Made by a program: the position numbers and the translations under genes
Shown: piece by piece, positions 1 to 7,756 of the stretch
How positions within the stretch are numbered: position 1 is the stretch's first letter
Layout of the letters: every line of letters begins with the position of its first letter
The notes under the pieces: generated by a model
What the model was told of the DNA's origin: nothing
Databases searched by the model: none
Seen by the model: the letters and a program-made list of their open reading frames with translations, nothing else
Origin: Verrucomicrobiales bacterium
GTDB lineage: Bacteria; Verrucomicrobiota; Verrucomicrobiia; Limisphaerales; UBA11320
Assembly: GCA_016793885.1 (NCBI GenBank)
Contig: JAEUHE010000042.1
Coordinates: forward strand, 1-64,000
Length of the DNA: 64,000 nucleotides
Direction: 5' to 3'

Positions 1-2
1 TT

Positions 3-44
3 CAGTCCAGGCTGGTCAAAGAGCGGTTCGGCCAGGCATTCTAA
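3..44 (+). CDS. 3' end of an upstream gene, possibly eboC
   Basis: The third reading frame is open from the window edge to a TAA at 42-44 and ends in VKERFGQAF. The stop lies 4 bp before the ATG of the eboD-like gene, which suits a tightly packed operon. In ebo clusters the gene before eboD is commonly the UbiA-type prenyltransferase eboC. That identity is inference from order only; 13 residues cannot identify the protein. Confidence 0.3.
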   Translation, partial: QSRLVKERFGQAF

Positions 45-48
45 GTCT

Positions 49-1257
49 ATGCCGAACACGGTCATAGAACGCACGATCCAGGTGAGCTATCGCCACCAGA
101 TCCATTTTGCGCGCGGGGTGTTTCAGCGTCGCAATAGCGTGCTGAAGGATATTTTGATCGATGGCGATCCGGCGGTCGTTCGAAAGGTGCTGGTCATCAT
201 CGATGAAGCCCTCGCCCAGACCCAGCCTCGGTTGATTTCCAGCATTGAGGCTTATTTTCGGGCGCATTCCCGCTCGCTGACTCTGGTCTGCCCACCGGTC
301 GTGATCGAAGGTGGGGAACGGACCAAGAACTCCTATTTTCATGTCTCGGAGATTCAGTCGCATGTGGACCGCTATCACGTCGATCGCCATTCCTACATCC
401 TGGCGATCGGGGGAGGGGCTCTCCTGGATATGGTCGGACTGGCCGCGGCCACGGCTCATCGCGGGGTACGGCATGTGCGGATCCCGACCACGACGCTGAG
501 CCAGGACGACTCGGGCGTGGGGGTGAAGAACGGCATCAATGCGTTCGGGAAGAAGAACTTTATTGGAACCTTCGCACCTCCGTTTGCGGTCGTGAACGAT
601 TTCGATCTGCTGAAGTCGTGTCCGCCTCGGGACAAGCGTTCCGGGTATGTCGAGGCGGTGAAGGTCGCGTTGATTCGGGATGGTGCGTTCTTTGCCTGGA
701 TTGAGAGCGAGGCTGCACGGTTGCGACGGTTCCATCCGGAGCCGATGCAGCGGCTGATTTATCGCTGCGCCGAATTGCATGTGAATCACATCTGCACTTC
801 TGGCGACCCGTTTGAGTTTGGTTCCGCCCGGCCTCTCGATTTTGGTCACTGGGCGGCGCATAAGCTGGAACAGCTTTCGGAGTATCGGCTGCGTCACGGG
901 GAAGCCGTGGCGATTGGGATCGCGTTGGATGCGATTTACTCGCGTCGGCGCGGTTTTCTGGATGAGCCGAGCTGCACGCGGATTCTCAACGTGCTCGAGG
1001 CCGTGGGCTTTGAGCTGTTCACTCACGAGCTGTTGAATACCAATGCCGACGGCACCCTGATGGTTATCCAAGGCTTGGAGGAGTTTCGGGAGCATCTGGG
1101 CGGCCAATTGACGATCACCTTGTTGCGAGGAATTGGGCAGGGCTTTGAGGTTCATGAAATGGATTCGAAAGTCGTTCTGCAATCCATCGAAGAGCTGACC
1201 AACCGCAACTCCATGGGAAACAAAAAGAGCCCCAAGCGTCGGCGGCCGACCGGCTGA
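49..1257 (+). CDS. eboD: EboD-like sugar-phosphate cyclase (3-dehydroquinate synthase family)
   Basis: This is a 402-residue member of the dehydroquinate synthase / sugar-phosphate cyclase family, NAD-dependent enzymes that cyclise C7 sugar phosphates. The NAD-binding segment GGGALLDMVGLAAA is at about residues 122-135, followed by IPTTTLSQDDSGVGVKNG and GKKNFIGTF. The metal ligands are suggested by the Glu of YVEAVKVALI, the DFGHWAAHK motif and the RHGEAVAIGI motif. Two things separate it from housekeeping AroB: the HIC..GDPFE..SARPLDFGHW segment, and a following phosphatase-superfamily gene, the EboF position in the eustigmatophyte/bacterial ebo operon. Ebo clusters are linked to export or modification of a small metabolite, for example scytonemin monomer in cyanobacteria. 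The C-terminus ends in a basic tail (KKSPKRRRP) of unknown role. The start is 4 bp after the previous stop. The family is sure; the Ebo assignment rests on the pair. Confidence 0.85.
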   Translation: MPNTVIERTIQVSYRHQIHFARGVFQRRNSVLKDILIDGDPAVVRKVLVIIDEALAQTQPRLISSIEAYFRAHSRSLTLVCPPVVIEGGERTKNSYFHVSEIQSHVDRYHVDRHSYILAIGGGALLDMVGLAAATAHRGVRHVRIPTTTLSQDDSGVGVKNGINAFGKKNFIGTFAPPFAVVNDFDLLKSCPPRDKRSGYVEAVKVALIRDGAFFAWIESEAARLRRFHPEPMQRLIYRCAELHVNHICTSGDPFEFGSARPLDFGHWAAHKLEQLSEYRLRHGEAVAIGIALDAIYSRRRGFLDEPSCTRILNVLEAVGFELFTHELLNTNADGTLMVIQGLEEFREHLGGQLTITLLRGIGQGFEVHEMDSKVVLQSIEELTNRNSMGNKKSPKRRRPTG

Positions 1258-1282
1258 AACGATTCCCCTCATCGAACTGCCT

Positions 1283-2683
1283 ATGCCCAGAGTCGCTGTC
1301 TTGAATGTGGTTGGTCTTTGCGAGAGGCATCTCGGTGCCCACACGCCCCAGATCAGCGCTTTTGTTCGCAACGGCACGTTGCATCATGTCGAACCGGTGC
1401 TGCCGGCCGTCACCTGCACGGCTCAGTCTACCTATCTCACTGGGTTACCTCCCGGCGAACATGGAGCGGTTGCCAACGGATGGTACCATCGGGAATTGGC
1501 CGAGGTGCAGTTCTGGAAGCAATCCAACCATGTCGTGCACGGACGCAAACTCTGGGAAGATCTGCGATCGCGTGTGCCTGGGTTCACCTGTGCCAAACTA
1601 TTTTGGTGGTACAACATGTATTCCAGCGCGGACTATTCGATCACTCCGCGACCCATGTATCCGGCCGATGGCCGGAAGTTCTTCGACGTTTATTCCTGGC
1701 CGTATTCGATTCGGCCCGAGGTGAAGCAAAAGCTGGGAGAGTTTCCGTTTCCCGGTTTCTGGGGGCCGGCGGCAGGGAAGGCTTCGCCGGCCGGTGGACC
1801 CGATTGCGCCACCCGGTGGATCGCCGACTCCGCGAAATGGATCGAGGAGAAGTATTCTCCGACGCTCAACCTCGTTTACCTTCCCCACCTCGATTACAAC
1901 CTGCAGCGCGTCGGTCCCAACGATCCATCGATCGCGGTGGATCTAAAGCAGATTGATGACATTGTCGGGGATCTTATCCGCTTTTTCTCGTCGCGCAACA
2001 TGCAGGTGGTTCTGCTTTCGGAGTATGGCATCACCGAGGTGTCGCAGCCGATTCATCTGAATCGGATCTTTCGGGAGCGGGGGTGGTTGACCATCAAGGA
2101 AGAGTTGGGGCTGGAACTGCTCGATGCCGGTAACAGCCGAGCGTTCGCCGTGGCGGATCACCAGGTCGCTCATGTGTATGTGAACGATCGTTCCATCCTG
2201 ACCCAGGTGCGTGACGCGGTGTGCGGTGCGGCGGGCGTGGAGACGGTCTTGGGCAGTGAGGAACAGGTGGCTCGGGGGTTGAAGCATGACCGCGCCGGCG
2301 ACTTGATTGCCGTGGCGGATTCCAAGTCGTGGTTTACTTATTATTATTGGATGGACGATAGACGGGCGCCCGATTTTGCCCGCTGTGTCGATATTCATCG
2401 CAAGCCCGGGTATGATCCGGTGGAGCTGTTTGTGGATCCCACGCTCGCGGCCCCGAAGTTGAAAATTGCCTGGCGGCTGCTGCAGAAGAAACTCGGGTTT
2501 CGCATGCTGATGGATCTGATTCCCTTGGACGCGACTCTGGTGAAAGGCTCGCACGGGGCAAGGCCAGACAGCCCGCTCGATTTTCCGGTCCTGGTGTTGC
2601 CAGGCAAGTTGACGGCCACTGCGCCGCCGATCGCTGCGACCTCTGTTTATGGACTCCTGCGAGATCAGGTGTTGAAGGGTTGA
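1283..2683 (+). CDS. eboF: EboF-like alkaline phosphatase / nucleotide pyrophosphatase family protein
   Basis: A 466-residue alkaline-phosphatase-superfamily protein of the type I phosphodiesterase/nucleotide pyrophosphatase branch, starting 25 bp after eboD. The N-terminal VAVLNVVGLC strand gives Asn where many relatives have a metal-binding Asp. It is followed by the nucleophile region PAVTCTAQSTYLTG (Thr/Ser around residue 41) and GEHGAVANGWY. Later metal-site candidates are LPHLDYNLQRVG, LLSEYGITEV and KGSHGARPD. There is no signal peptide. This is the usual EboF product and normally closes the ebo operon. The substrate of EboF proteins is unknown. The next 190 bp carry a long palindrome and then the gene order changes strand, which supports this as the operon end. 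Confidence 0.83.
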   Translation: MPRVAVLNVVGLCERHLGAHTPQISAFVRNGTLHHVEPVLPAVTCTAQSTYLTGLPPGEHGAVANGWYHRELAEVQFWKQSNHVVHGRKLWEDLRSRVPGFTCAKLFWWYNMYSSADYSITPRPMYPADGRKFFDVYSWPYSIRPEVKQKLGEFPFPGFWGPAAGKASPAGGPDCATRWIADSAKWIEEKYSPTLNLVYLPHLDYNLQRVGPNDPSIAVDLKQIDDIVGDLIRFFSSRNMQVVLLSEYGITEVSQPIHLNRIFRERGWLTIKEELGLELLDAGNSRAFAVADHQVAHVYVNDRSILTQVRDAVCGAAGVETVLGSEEQVARGLKHDRAGDLIAVADSKSWFTYYYWMDDRRAPDFARCVDIHRKPGYDPVELFVDPTLAAPKLKIAWRLLQKKLGFRMLMDLIPLDATLVKGSHGARPDSPLDFPVLVLPGKLTATAPPIAATSVYGLLRDQVLKG

Positions 2684-2702
2684 CGATCACCCGTTGGCCC
2701 TT

Positions 2703-2810
2703 GCGGAGTTGCCCTCATGTTATCCTGATCCTGGGGCAGGAGTGGGCTCGAGCGGAGTCTCGTCCTACCGCCGTGACGATGTGGGGTAGGGCGAGATTCC
2801 ACTCGAGCCC
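2703..2810. repeat. REP-like palindromic repeat, copy 1
   Basis: Two 26-bp arms (2744-2769 and 2785-2810) are inverted copies with 3 mismatches, and a 15-base loop. The left arm begins GGGCTCGAGCGGAGTCTCG. The 47 bp from 2703 recur almost unchanged at 3509-3555, and the left arm recurs at 3470-3505. The repeat sits just after eboF and may also act as a transcription stop, although no T-run follows. Confidence 0.75.
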
Positions 2811-2874
2811 TGAAGGGCCCTAGGTGGTCGAATTGGAAGAGGGCTGCGTCGTGGAGAGCTGATGTGGCTTCGAC

Positions 2875-3345
2875 TTACCAACGGAGGTCGTGAATCCTTC
2901 CCTGAAAAGGCCAGTCTTCTTCCTTCTCCACCAACCGATCGCGGACAGGATTCCCGCGAAGATAGGCCCATTTTTCCGAGTAGCTCTCACCGTTTCGTAG
3001 TCGATGGTGAAACACACCTGCTTGCCATTGCCACTCGGGATGTTGATGTTGTTTGCGAACCTGGCGTTTCCAATAGGTGACCCAGGAAGTAAACGGACAT
3101 TCAACTTGGCGGGGGGCAGCAAAAAAATGGAGAGGGTCCGGCATCAGAATGTAGTCGCTCACCAGCCACCAGGTTGCACGGGACCAAACGTCTCGCAGAA
3201 CCTGGTGCGCTTCATGGCAGGTCAGCCAGGGTTCTCGGTTTTCTGTGCATACGGTGGCCCATACCCAGTTGGGTTCTCCTCGTTGGATGTGCACGGATTC
3301 CGACGGGCGTTTCCTCCCCGGCTTACCGAAGTAGTCCTCCTTCAT
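2875..3345 (-). CDS. REP-associated tyrosine transposase (RayT/TnpA-REP, Y1_Tnp), HUH motif altered
   Basis: A 156-residue single-domain protein of the IS200/IS605-like Y1 transposase family, the RAYT class that handles REP palindromes. It has the family's C-terminal signature ESYSEKWAYLRGNPVRDRLV followed by DWPFQG, with the catalytic Tyr expected in KWAYLRGNPV. Where the family has MPDHLHLF, the HUH metal-binding motif, this protein reads MPDPLHFF: the first His is replaced by Pro, a change one base can make (CAT/CAC to CCT/CCC). The gene lies between two copies of a palindromic repeat (2703-2810 and 3470-3555), as expected for a RAYT and its REP sequences. It is probably inactive or recently damaged, though the frame is intact. 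Confidence 0.85.
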   Translation of the reverse strand: MKEDYFGKPGRKRPSESVHIQRGEPNWVWATVCTENREPWLTCHEAHQVLRDVWSRATWWLVSDYILMPDPLHFFAAPRQVECPFTSWVTYWKRQVRKQHQHPEWQWQAGVFHHRLRNGESYSEKWAYLRGNPVRDRLVEKEEDWPFQGRIHDLRW

Positions 3346-3469
3346 TGAGAGCTGGGGATAATCAAACGCTACGAAATTGTCTACGAAATTACCCCGAAAC
3401 CTTATGGAATGCGCCGAGTTTTTCCACCCTCGCGGAGATGCCCATTGCTTATTCTGACCCTGGGGCTCT

Positions 3470-3555
3470 TGTGGGCTCGACAGAGTCTCTCCCTACCTTA
3501 GTGACGATGCGGAGTTGCCCTCATGTTCTCCTGCACCTGGGCCAGGAGTGGGCTC
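3470..3555. repeat. REP-like repeat, copy 2 (rearranged)
   Basis: 3470-3511 matches 2742-2785, and 3509-3555 matches 2703-2749, so the two halves of copy 1 appear here in swapped order. The right palindromic arm is missing. This copy lies between the transposase start and the end of the asparaginase gene. Confidence 0.7.
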
Positions 3556-3572
3556 AAATCCCGCTTGCCGAA

Positions 3573-4562
3573 TCACTCGCCGCTGCTCTCTTCGAAGGCG
3601 GCTTTGATCTGCTGGAGGTTCATTCCAGAGCCGAGTAGGAGCATCAACTTGATCCGCGCTTTGGGGCCGGGGAGCATGCCTCCCAGGATCGCTCCCCGTT
3701 GCGTGAGTTGGTGTCCGCCCCCGTCGTAAGCGTAGGTATCCAGCACCCTTCCCTTGGGACAGCGCGAGGTGAGGATCACGGGGATTCCCTGCGCGATCGC
3801 CCGCTCGATGGCGGGCACGGACGCGGGCGGAACATTACCGCGGCCCAGAGCCTCCAGCACGATGCCTTGGGCACCGTCGCTCACGGCGTGATCGATGAGA
3901 CGTCCGTTGAACCCGGCGTAGACACGGATCATCTCCACGCGCTCTTCCAGGGTCGTAGCTTGGACTTGTTCACGCCGCTTGGGAGTTCGGGTGATGAACA
4001 GGCGATCCTTGTCGAGAAAGCCCAGAGGTCCAAAGCTCAGGCTCTGGAACGTGTCCACGGCTTCGGTATGGGTTTTGCTAACCTCGGCGGCGGCGAGCAC
4101 TTGATCATTCATGACCACCAAAGCTCCCAGGTTTCGAGTTTCCGGAGCTGCAGCCACGCGAATCGCCGCCCGGAGATTGGCGGGACCGTCCCAGCTGAGT
4201 TCCGAGCTATTGCGCATCGCGCCGACGAACACCACCGGTTTTGCGGAGGTGTGGAGCAAGTCCTGCAAATAGGCGGTCTCCTCCAGGGTGTCGGTGCCGT
4301 GTGTGACGACCACGCCCAGTTGGGTGGGATGTTCGAGGATGTGGGCAATCCTTCGCGTCAGCTCGAGCATTCGCGGCGGCGTCATGTGCGGCCCGGGCAG
4401 CAGTCCAAAGTTTTCGCTTTGAATTTCGATGTTCGGCGGGAGGTCAGATACTTGAGCCAAGATCTGTTCTCCCGACAACTGGGGAACGGCTCCGCCGGTC
4501 TCTCGATCGAACTTCATTGAGATGGTGCCGCCGGTGAAAACGATTGTGATTTTTGAGTTCAC
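3573..4562 (-). CDS. L-asparaginase (type I/II asparaginase family)
   Basis: Hydrolyses L-asparagine to aspartate and ammonia. The family signatures are both present: the nucleophile motif FTGGTIS near the start and VVTHGTDTLEETAYL with the second catalytic Thr-Asp pair. AMRNSSELSWDGPANL also matches the family. The C-terminal LTSRCPKGRV and LLGSGMNLQQIK segments are complete, giving the usual length of about 330 residues from the GTG at 4562. A longer frame exists back to 4679, but its extra 39 residues are basic, lack a signal peptide and would overlap the divergent neighbour, so the GTG start placing KITIVFTGG at the N-terminus is preferred. No signal peptide is seen, so it is probably cytoplasmic. 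It is divergent from the PSD1 gene with almost no room between the starts. Confidence 0.9.
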   Translation of the reverse strand: MNSKITIVFTGGTISMKFDRETGGAVPQLSGEQILAQVSDLPPNIEIQSENFGLLPGPHMTPPRMLELTRRIAHILEHPTQLGVVVTHGTDTLEETAYLQDLLHTSAKPVVFVGAMRNSSELSWDGPANLRAAIRVAAAPETRNLGALVVMNDQVLAAAEVSKTHTEAVDTFQSLSFGPLGFLDKDRLFITRTPKRREQVQATTLEERVEMIRVYAGFNGRLIDHAVSDGAQGIVLEALGRGNVPPASVPAIERAIAQGIPVILTSRCPKGRVLDTYAYDGGGHQLTQRGAILGGMLPGPKARIKLMLLLGSGMNLQQIKAAFEESSGE

Positions 4563-4570
4563 TCTTGAGA

Positions 4571-7500
4571 ATGATGTCCATGGATCCAAATGAGAAGCAA
4601 CTGAGGAGATCCGCGCTTTCTTCCCCCGGCAGGGGGTGGCTGAGCGGCTCGGGAATGCTCGTCGCCTGCGGTCTGGCACTCCAGGCCATCGCCGGCTCAG
4701 CAGATTCAGGCCGGTTGGAGTTCAATCGGGACATCCGTCCGATTCTCTCGGAAAACTGCTACCTTTGCCATGGGCCGGATAAGAACACCCGCAAGGGCAA
4801 GCTGCGGCTCGATCAGCGCGAGGAGGCGGTCGCCAAGCGCGCCTTGGTTCCCGGGAAACCGGAGGACAGCGAGTTAATGAAGCGGTTGGTGACCGCGGAT
4901 CCCGAAGAAGTGATGCCTCCTCCGGACACCCATAAAACCATCAGCCCCGCACAGCGCGAGCTGCTGCGGCGCTGGATTGCCGAGGGTGCCGAGTATCAGC
5001 CTCACTGGGCCTATCGCACTCCTGAACGACCGGCGCTGCCGGTGGTGAAACAGGGGGAGTGGGTGAAAAAGCCAATCGATGCCTTTATCCTGGAAGCCCT
5101 TGAACGCCGCGGAATCGCACCCTCGCCGGAGGCGGACCGGGCGACGCTCCTTCGCCGTTTGAGCCTGGATCTGATCGGACTTCCGCCCTCGCCCGACGAG
5201 ATCGCGGCCTTCGTCAAAGATCGGCGTTCGGACGCCTATGCGCGCCAGGTGGAGCGGCTCCTCCGGTCTCCCCATTTCGGCGAGCGTATGGCGGTCGGGT
5301 GGTTGGATCTGGTGCGGTACGCCGACACGGTGGGTTACCATGGGGATCAGAACATCAATGTGTTTCCGTATCGGGACTACGTCATCCGTTCCTTCAATGA
5401 AAACAAGCCCTTCGATCGATTCACCGTCGAACAGATCGCGGGGGACTTGCTCCCCAACGCCACGGAGGAGCAAAAAGTGGCTACCGGGTTCAATCGGTTA
5501 AACATGGTCACCCGGGAAGGAGGCGCCCAGCCCAAGGAGTATCTCGCGAAATATGCGGCCGATCGCGTTCGCACGGTGGCCGCGACCTGGCTGGGATCCA
5601 CCATGGGTTGCGCCGAGTGCCACGATCATAAGTTCGACCCCTTCACGATGAAGGACTTTTACTCGATGGCTGCCTTCTTCGCGGACGTGAAGCAGTGGGG
5701 AGTGTATCAGGATTATAACTACACGCCGAATCCGGACCTCAAAGGCTGGAGCAACGACCATCCCTTTCCGCCCGAGATCGAGGTGGATAGTCCTTACCTT
5801 CAACAGCGAGCGGCGCGGATTCGATCTTCCTTGGATGCGGTTTTGGATCAGGTGCGTGACTCCGTCCAGGGAAGGGCGGCTCGCACTGCAGAGTTGGAAA
5901 CATGGGTGTCGGACGCTCGACGTTTTCTCTCCGCCCATCCATCGGGATGGAGTGCCGAAGGAATCACTCTTCTGTCCTCCTCGAAGAACGCGACGCTCTC
6001 AAGCGAGGGCGAGGTGCGGGTAACAGGAGGACGCGAGAATCAGGAGTTTGTGCTGGCCCTGGCACCTGAGGAGAGCTGGGTGGGGGCGGTGCGGGTGGAG
6101 CTTCTGCCCGATGAAGCGAAGCACATTGCCCGTGGGGGCGGCCGACTCGCTGTGACGGTTCGGGTGGGGCTGAGTCGGGGAACCAACGCCCCGCAGAATC
6201 TGCCCGTCTACTTTGCCGAGGCGTCGGACAAGGATCCGCGTTATGCCAACGGTTATGAGATTCTTGGCATCAAGGACAGCTGGCGAACCGCGCTGGCGAA
6301 AACGGATCAGGCGCAAACGGGTGTGTGGGTGTTGGAGACACCGGTTCGCCTCGCCAGGGGTGATCGGTTGCGGGTGACCCTTAAGTCCGATGCCCTGAGC
6401 CGGGTTCGGGTGAGCACGACTCCGTTTGCCTCGGCGGATCCGCTTCGCAGCGGTGCGGATCCTGGCTGGGACCGGCTCTTGAAACGTCAGCCGAGCGCTT
6501 GGACGGGGAGGACTGGGCACCGGTTGCTGGAATCGGCGATGTGGGCCGGAGTGCTTGGCCGAGCGGAGCGCGCGCGCTACCGCGAGCTTCACGGCGAGCT
6601 GATCGAGTGTCGGGGGGGGAAGTCCCCCACGGTGGTCACGGTGGCTTGGAAGCCGGCTGTCACTCGGGTGCTCCCTCGGGGTAACTGGCAAGATGAGTCC
6701 GGTGACCCCTTAAATCCCCTGCCTCCGCAGGGCTTGGTGCGGTCGGGTTGGGGTGAGGCACGACCCATGAATCGGTTGGATCTGGCTCGCTGGCTGGTGG
6801 CGTCCGACAACCCGCTGACGGCTCGCGTGGTGATGAACCGGCTCTGGAAACAGCTGTTTGGGAATGGCATCTCGGCCTCGGTCGACGATTTAGGCTCACA
6901 GGGCGAGTGGCCCACGCATCCGGCTTTGTTGGATTGGCTGGCGGTGGAGTTTCGGGAAGGCGGATGGGATCTCAAGGCGATGGTGCGAACCCTGGTTCTT
7001 TCATCGACGTACCGGCAGTCCTCCAACCTGAGGCCGGAGCTAAAGGATCTTGATCCGAACAACCGCCTGCTGGCCTCGCAGAATCCGCGTCGTTTGGAGG
7101 CGGAGTTCGTCAGGGACAATGCCCTCCAGATCGCCGGGTTGCTGCAGCGGGATATCGGCGGCCCCAGCGTTCGGCCCTACCAGCCCGCGGGCTATTACGC
7201 TCCGCTTCAGTTTCCGGATCGGGACTATCAACCCCAGAAGGATGATCGCCAATACCGTCGCGGGCTCTACATGCACTGGCAGCGCACCTTTCTCCACCCG
7301 ATGCTGGCCAACTTCGATGCTCCCGCGCGGGAAGAGTGCACCGCGATGCGCACGGTTTCCAACACTCCTCAACAGGCGTTGACGTTGTTGAACGACCCTT
7401 CGTTCGTCGAGGCGGCTCGCGTGCTGGCACAGGATTTGGTGACGTCCCTCCCGGCGAAGCCGCGTCGCGGCGCGGACCGGTTGGCTCCCAGCCTTGAACG

Positions 7501-7741
7501 GTTGAACACTTTATTTCTGAGGGCACTGGGACGCCCTCCCACCTCGGCGGAGGCAGAATCGCTGACGCGCTTCGCTGAGCAGCAGTTCGTTTATTACCAG
7601 TCGAGCCCGGCCGAGGCTTCCGAGTTGCTGAAGGTTGGATTCAGTCCCTCGATCGGGGGAAGCGATCCGGCCGAGTTGGCCGCTTGGACCTCGGTATGTC
7701 GCGTGGTGCTCAATATGCACGAAACGCTGACGAGGTATTGA
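4571..7741 (+). CDS. PSD1 protein: planctomycete cytochrome c (PSCyt1) + DUF1549 + DUF1553
   Basis: A large exported protein of the family abundant in Planctomycetes and Verrucomicrobia. A hydrophobic signal segment (GMLVACGLALQAIAGSA) is followed by a PSCyt1 domain with the haem motif CYLCHG near residue 65. DUF1549 follows, with FGERMAVGWLDLVRYADT and its own CxxCH motif GCAECHDHKFDPF. A carbohydrate-binding-like middle section comes next, then DUF1553 (RLDLARWLVASDNPLTARV to VSNTPQQALTLLNDP). Function is not established; these genes occur with sulfatases and other polymer-degrading enzymes. It is followed 15 bp later by its usual partner, a DUF1501 protein. In-frame ATGs exist at 4571, 4574 and 4580, and a TTG at 4553. 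Confidence 0.92.
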   Translation: MMSMDPNEKQLRRSALSSPGRGWLSGSGMLVACGLALQAIAGSADSGRLEFNRDIRPILSENCYLCHGPDKNTRKGKLRLDQREEAVAKRALVPGKPEDSELMKRLVTADPEEVMPPPDTHKTISPAQRELLRRWIAEGAEYQPHWAYRTPERPALPVVKQGEWVKKPIDAFILEALERRGIAPSPEADRATLLRRLSLDLIGLPPSPDEIAAFVKDRRSDAYARQVERLLRSPHFGERMAVGWLDLVRYADTVGYHGDQNINVFPYRDYVIRSFNENKPFDRFTVEQIAGDLLPNATEEQKVATGFNRLNMVTREGGAQPKEYLAKYAADRVRTVAATWLGSTMGCAECHDHKFDPFTMKDFYSMAAFFADVKQWGVYQDYNYTPNPDLKGWSNDHPFPPEIEVDSPYLQQRAARIRSSLDAVLDQVRDSVQGRAARTAELETWVSDARRFLSAHPSGWSAEGITLLSSSKNATLSSEGEVRVTGGRENQEFVLALAPEESWVGAVRVELLPDEAKHIARGGGRLAVTVRVGLSRGTNAPQNLPVYFAEASDKDPRYANGYEILGIKDSWRTALAKTDQAQTGVWVLETPVRLARGDRLRVTLKSDALSRVRVSTTPFASADPLRSGADPGWDRLLKRQPSAWTGRTGHRLLESAMWAGVLGRAERARYRELHGELIECRGGKSPTVVTVAWKPAVTRVLPRGNWQDESGDPLNPLPPQGLVRSGWGEARPMNRLDLARWLVASDNPLTARVVMNRLWKQLFGNGISASVDDLGSQGEWPTHPALLDWLAVEFREGGWDLKAMVRTLVLSSTYRQSSNLRPELKDLDPNNRLLASQNPRRLEAEFVRDNALQIAGLLQRDIGGPSVRPYQPAGYYAPLQFPDRDYQPQKDDRQYRRGLYMHWQRTFLHPMLANFDAPAREECTAMRTVSNTPQQALTLLNDPSFVEAARVLAQDLVTSLPAKPRRGADRLAPSLERLNTLFLRALGRPPTSAEAESLTRFAEQQFVYYQSSPAEASELLKVGFSPSIGGSDPAELAAWTSVCRVVLNMHETLTRY

Positions 7742-7756
7742 ACCAGAGAAGCTCCC

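Noticed and set aside
16-1377. Long minus-strand open frame (453 codons) across eboD and eboF starts
   Set aside because: It is antisense to a clear dehydroquinate-synthase-family protein, has no recognisable domain and is rich in Arg/His/Pro as shadow frames in GC-rich DNA are.
3699-4520. Plus-strand frame of 273 codons opposite the asparaginase gene
   Set aside because: The opposite strand carries both asparaginase catalytic motifs; this frame has no domain and no usable start signal.
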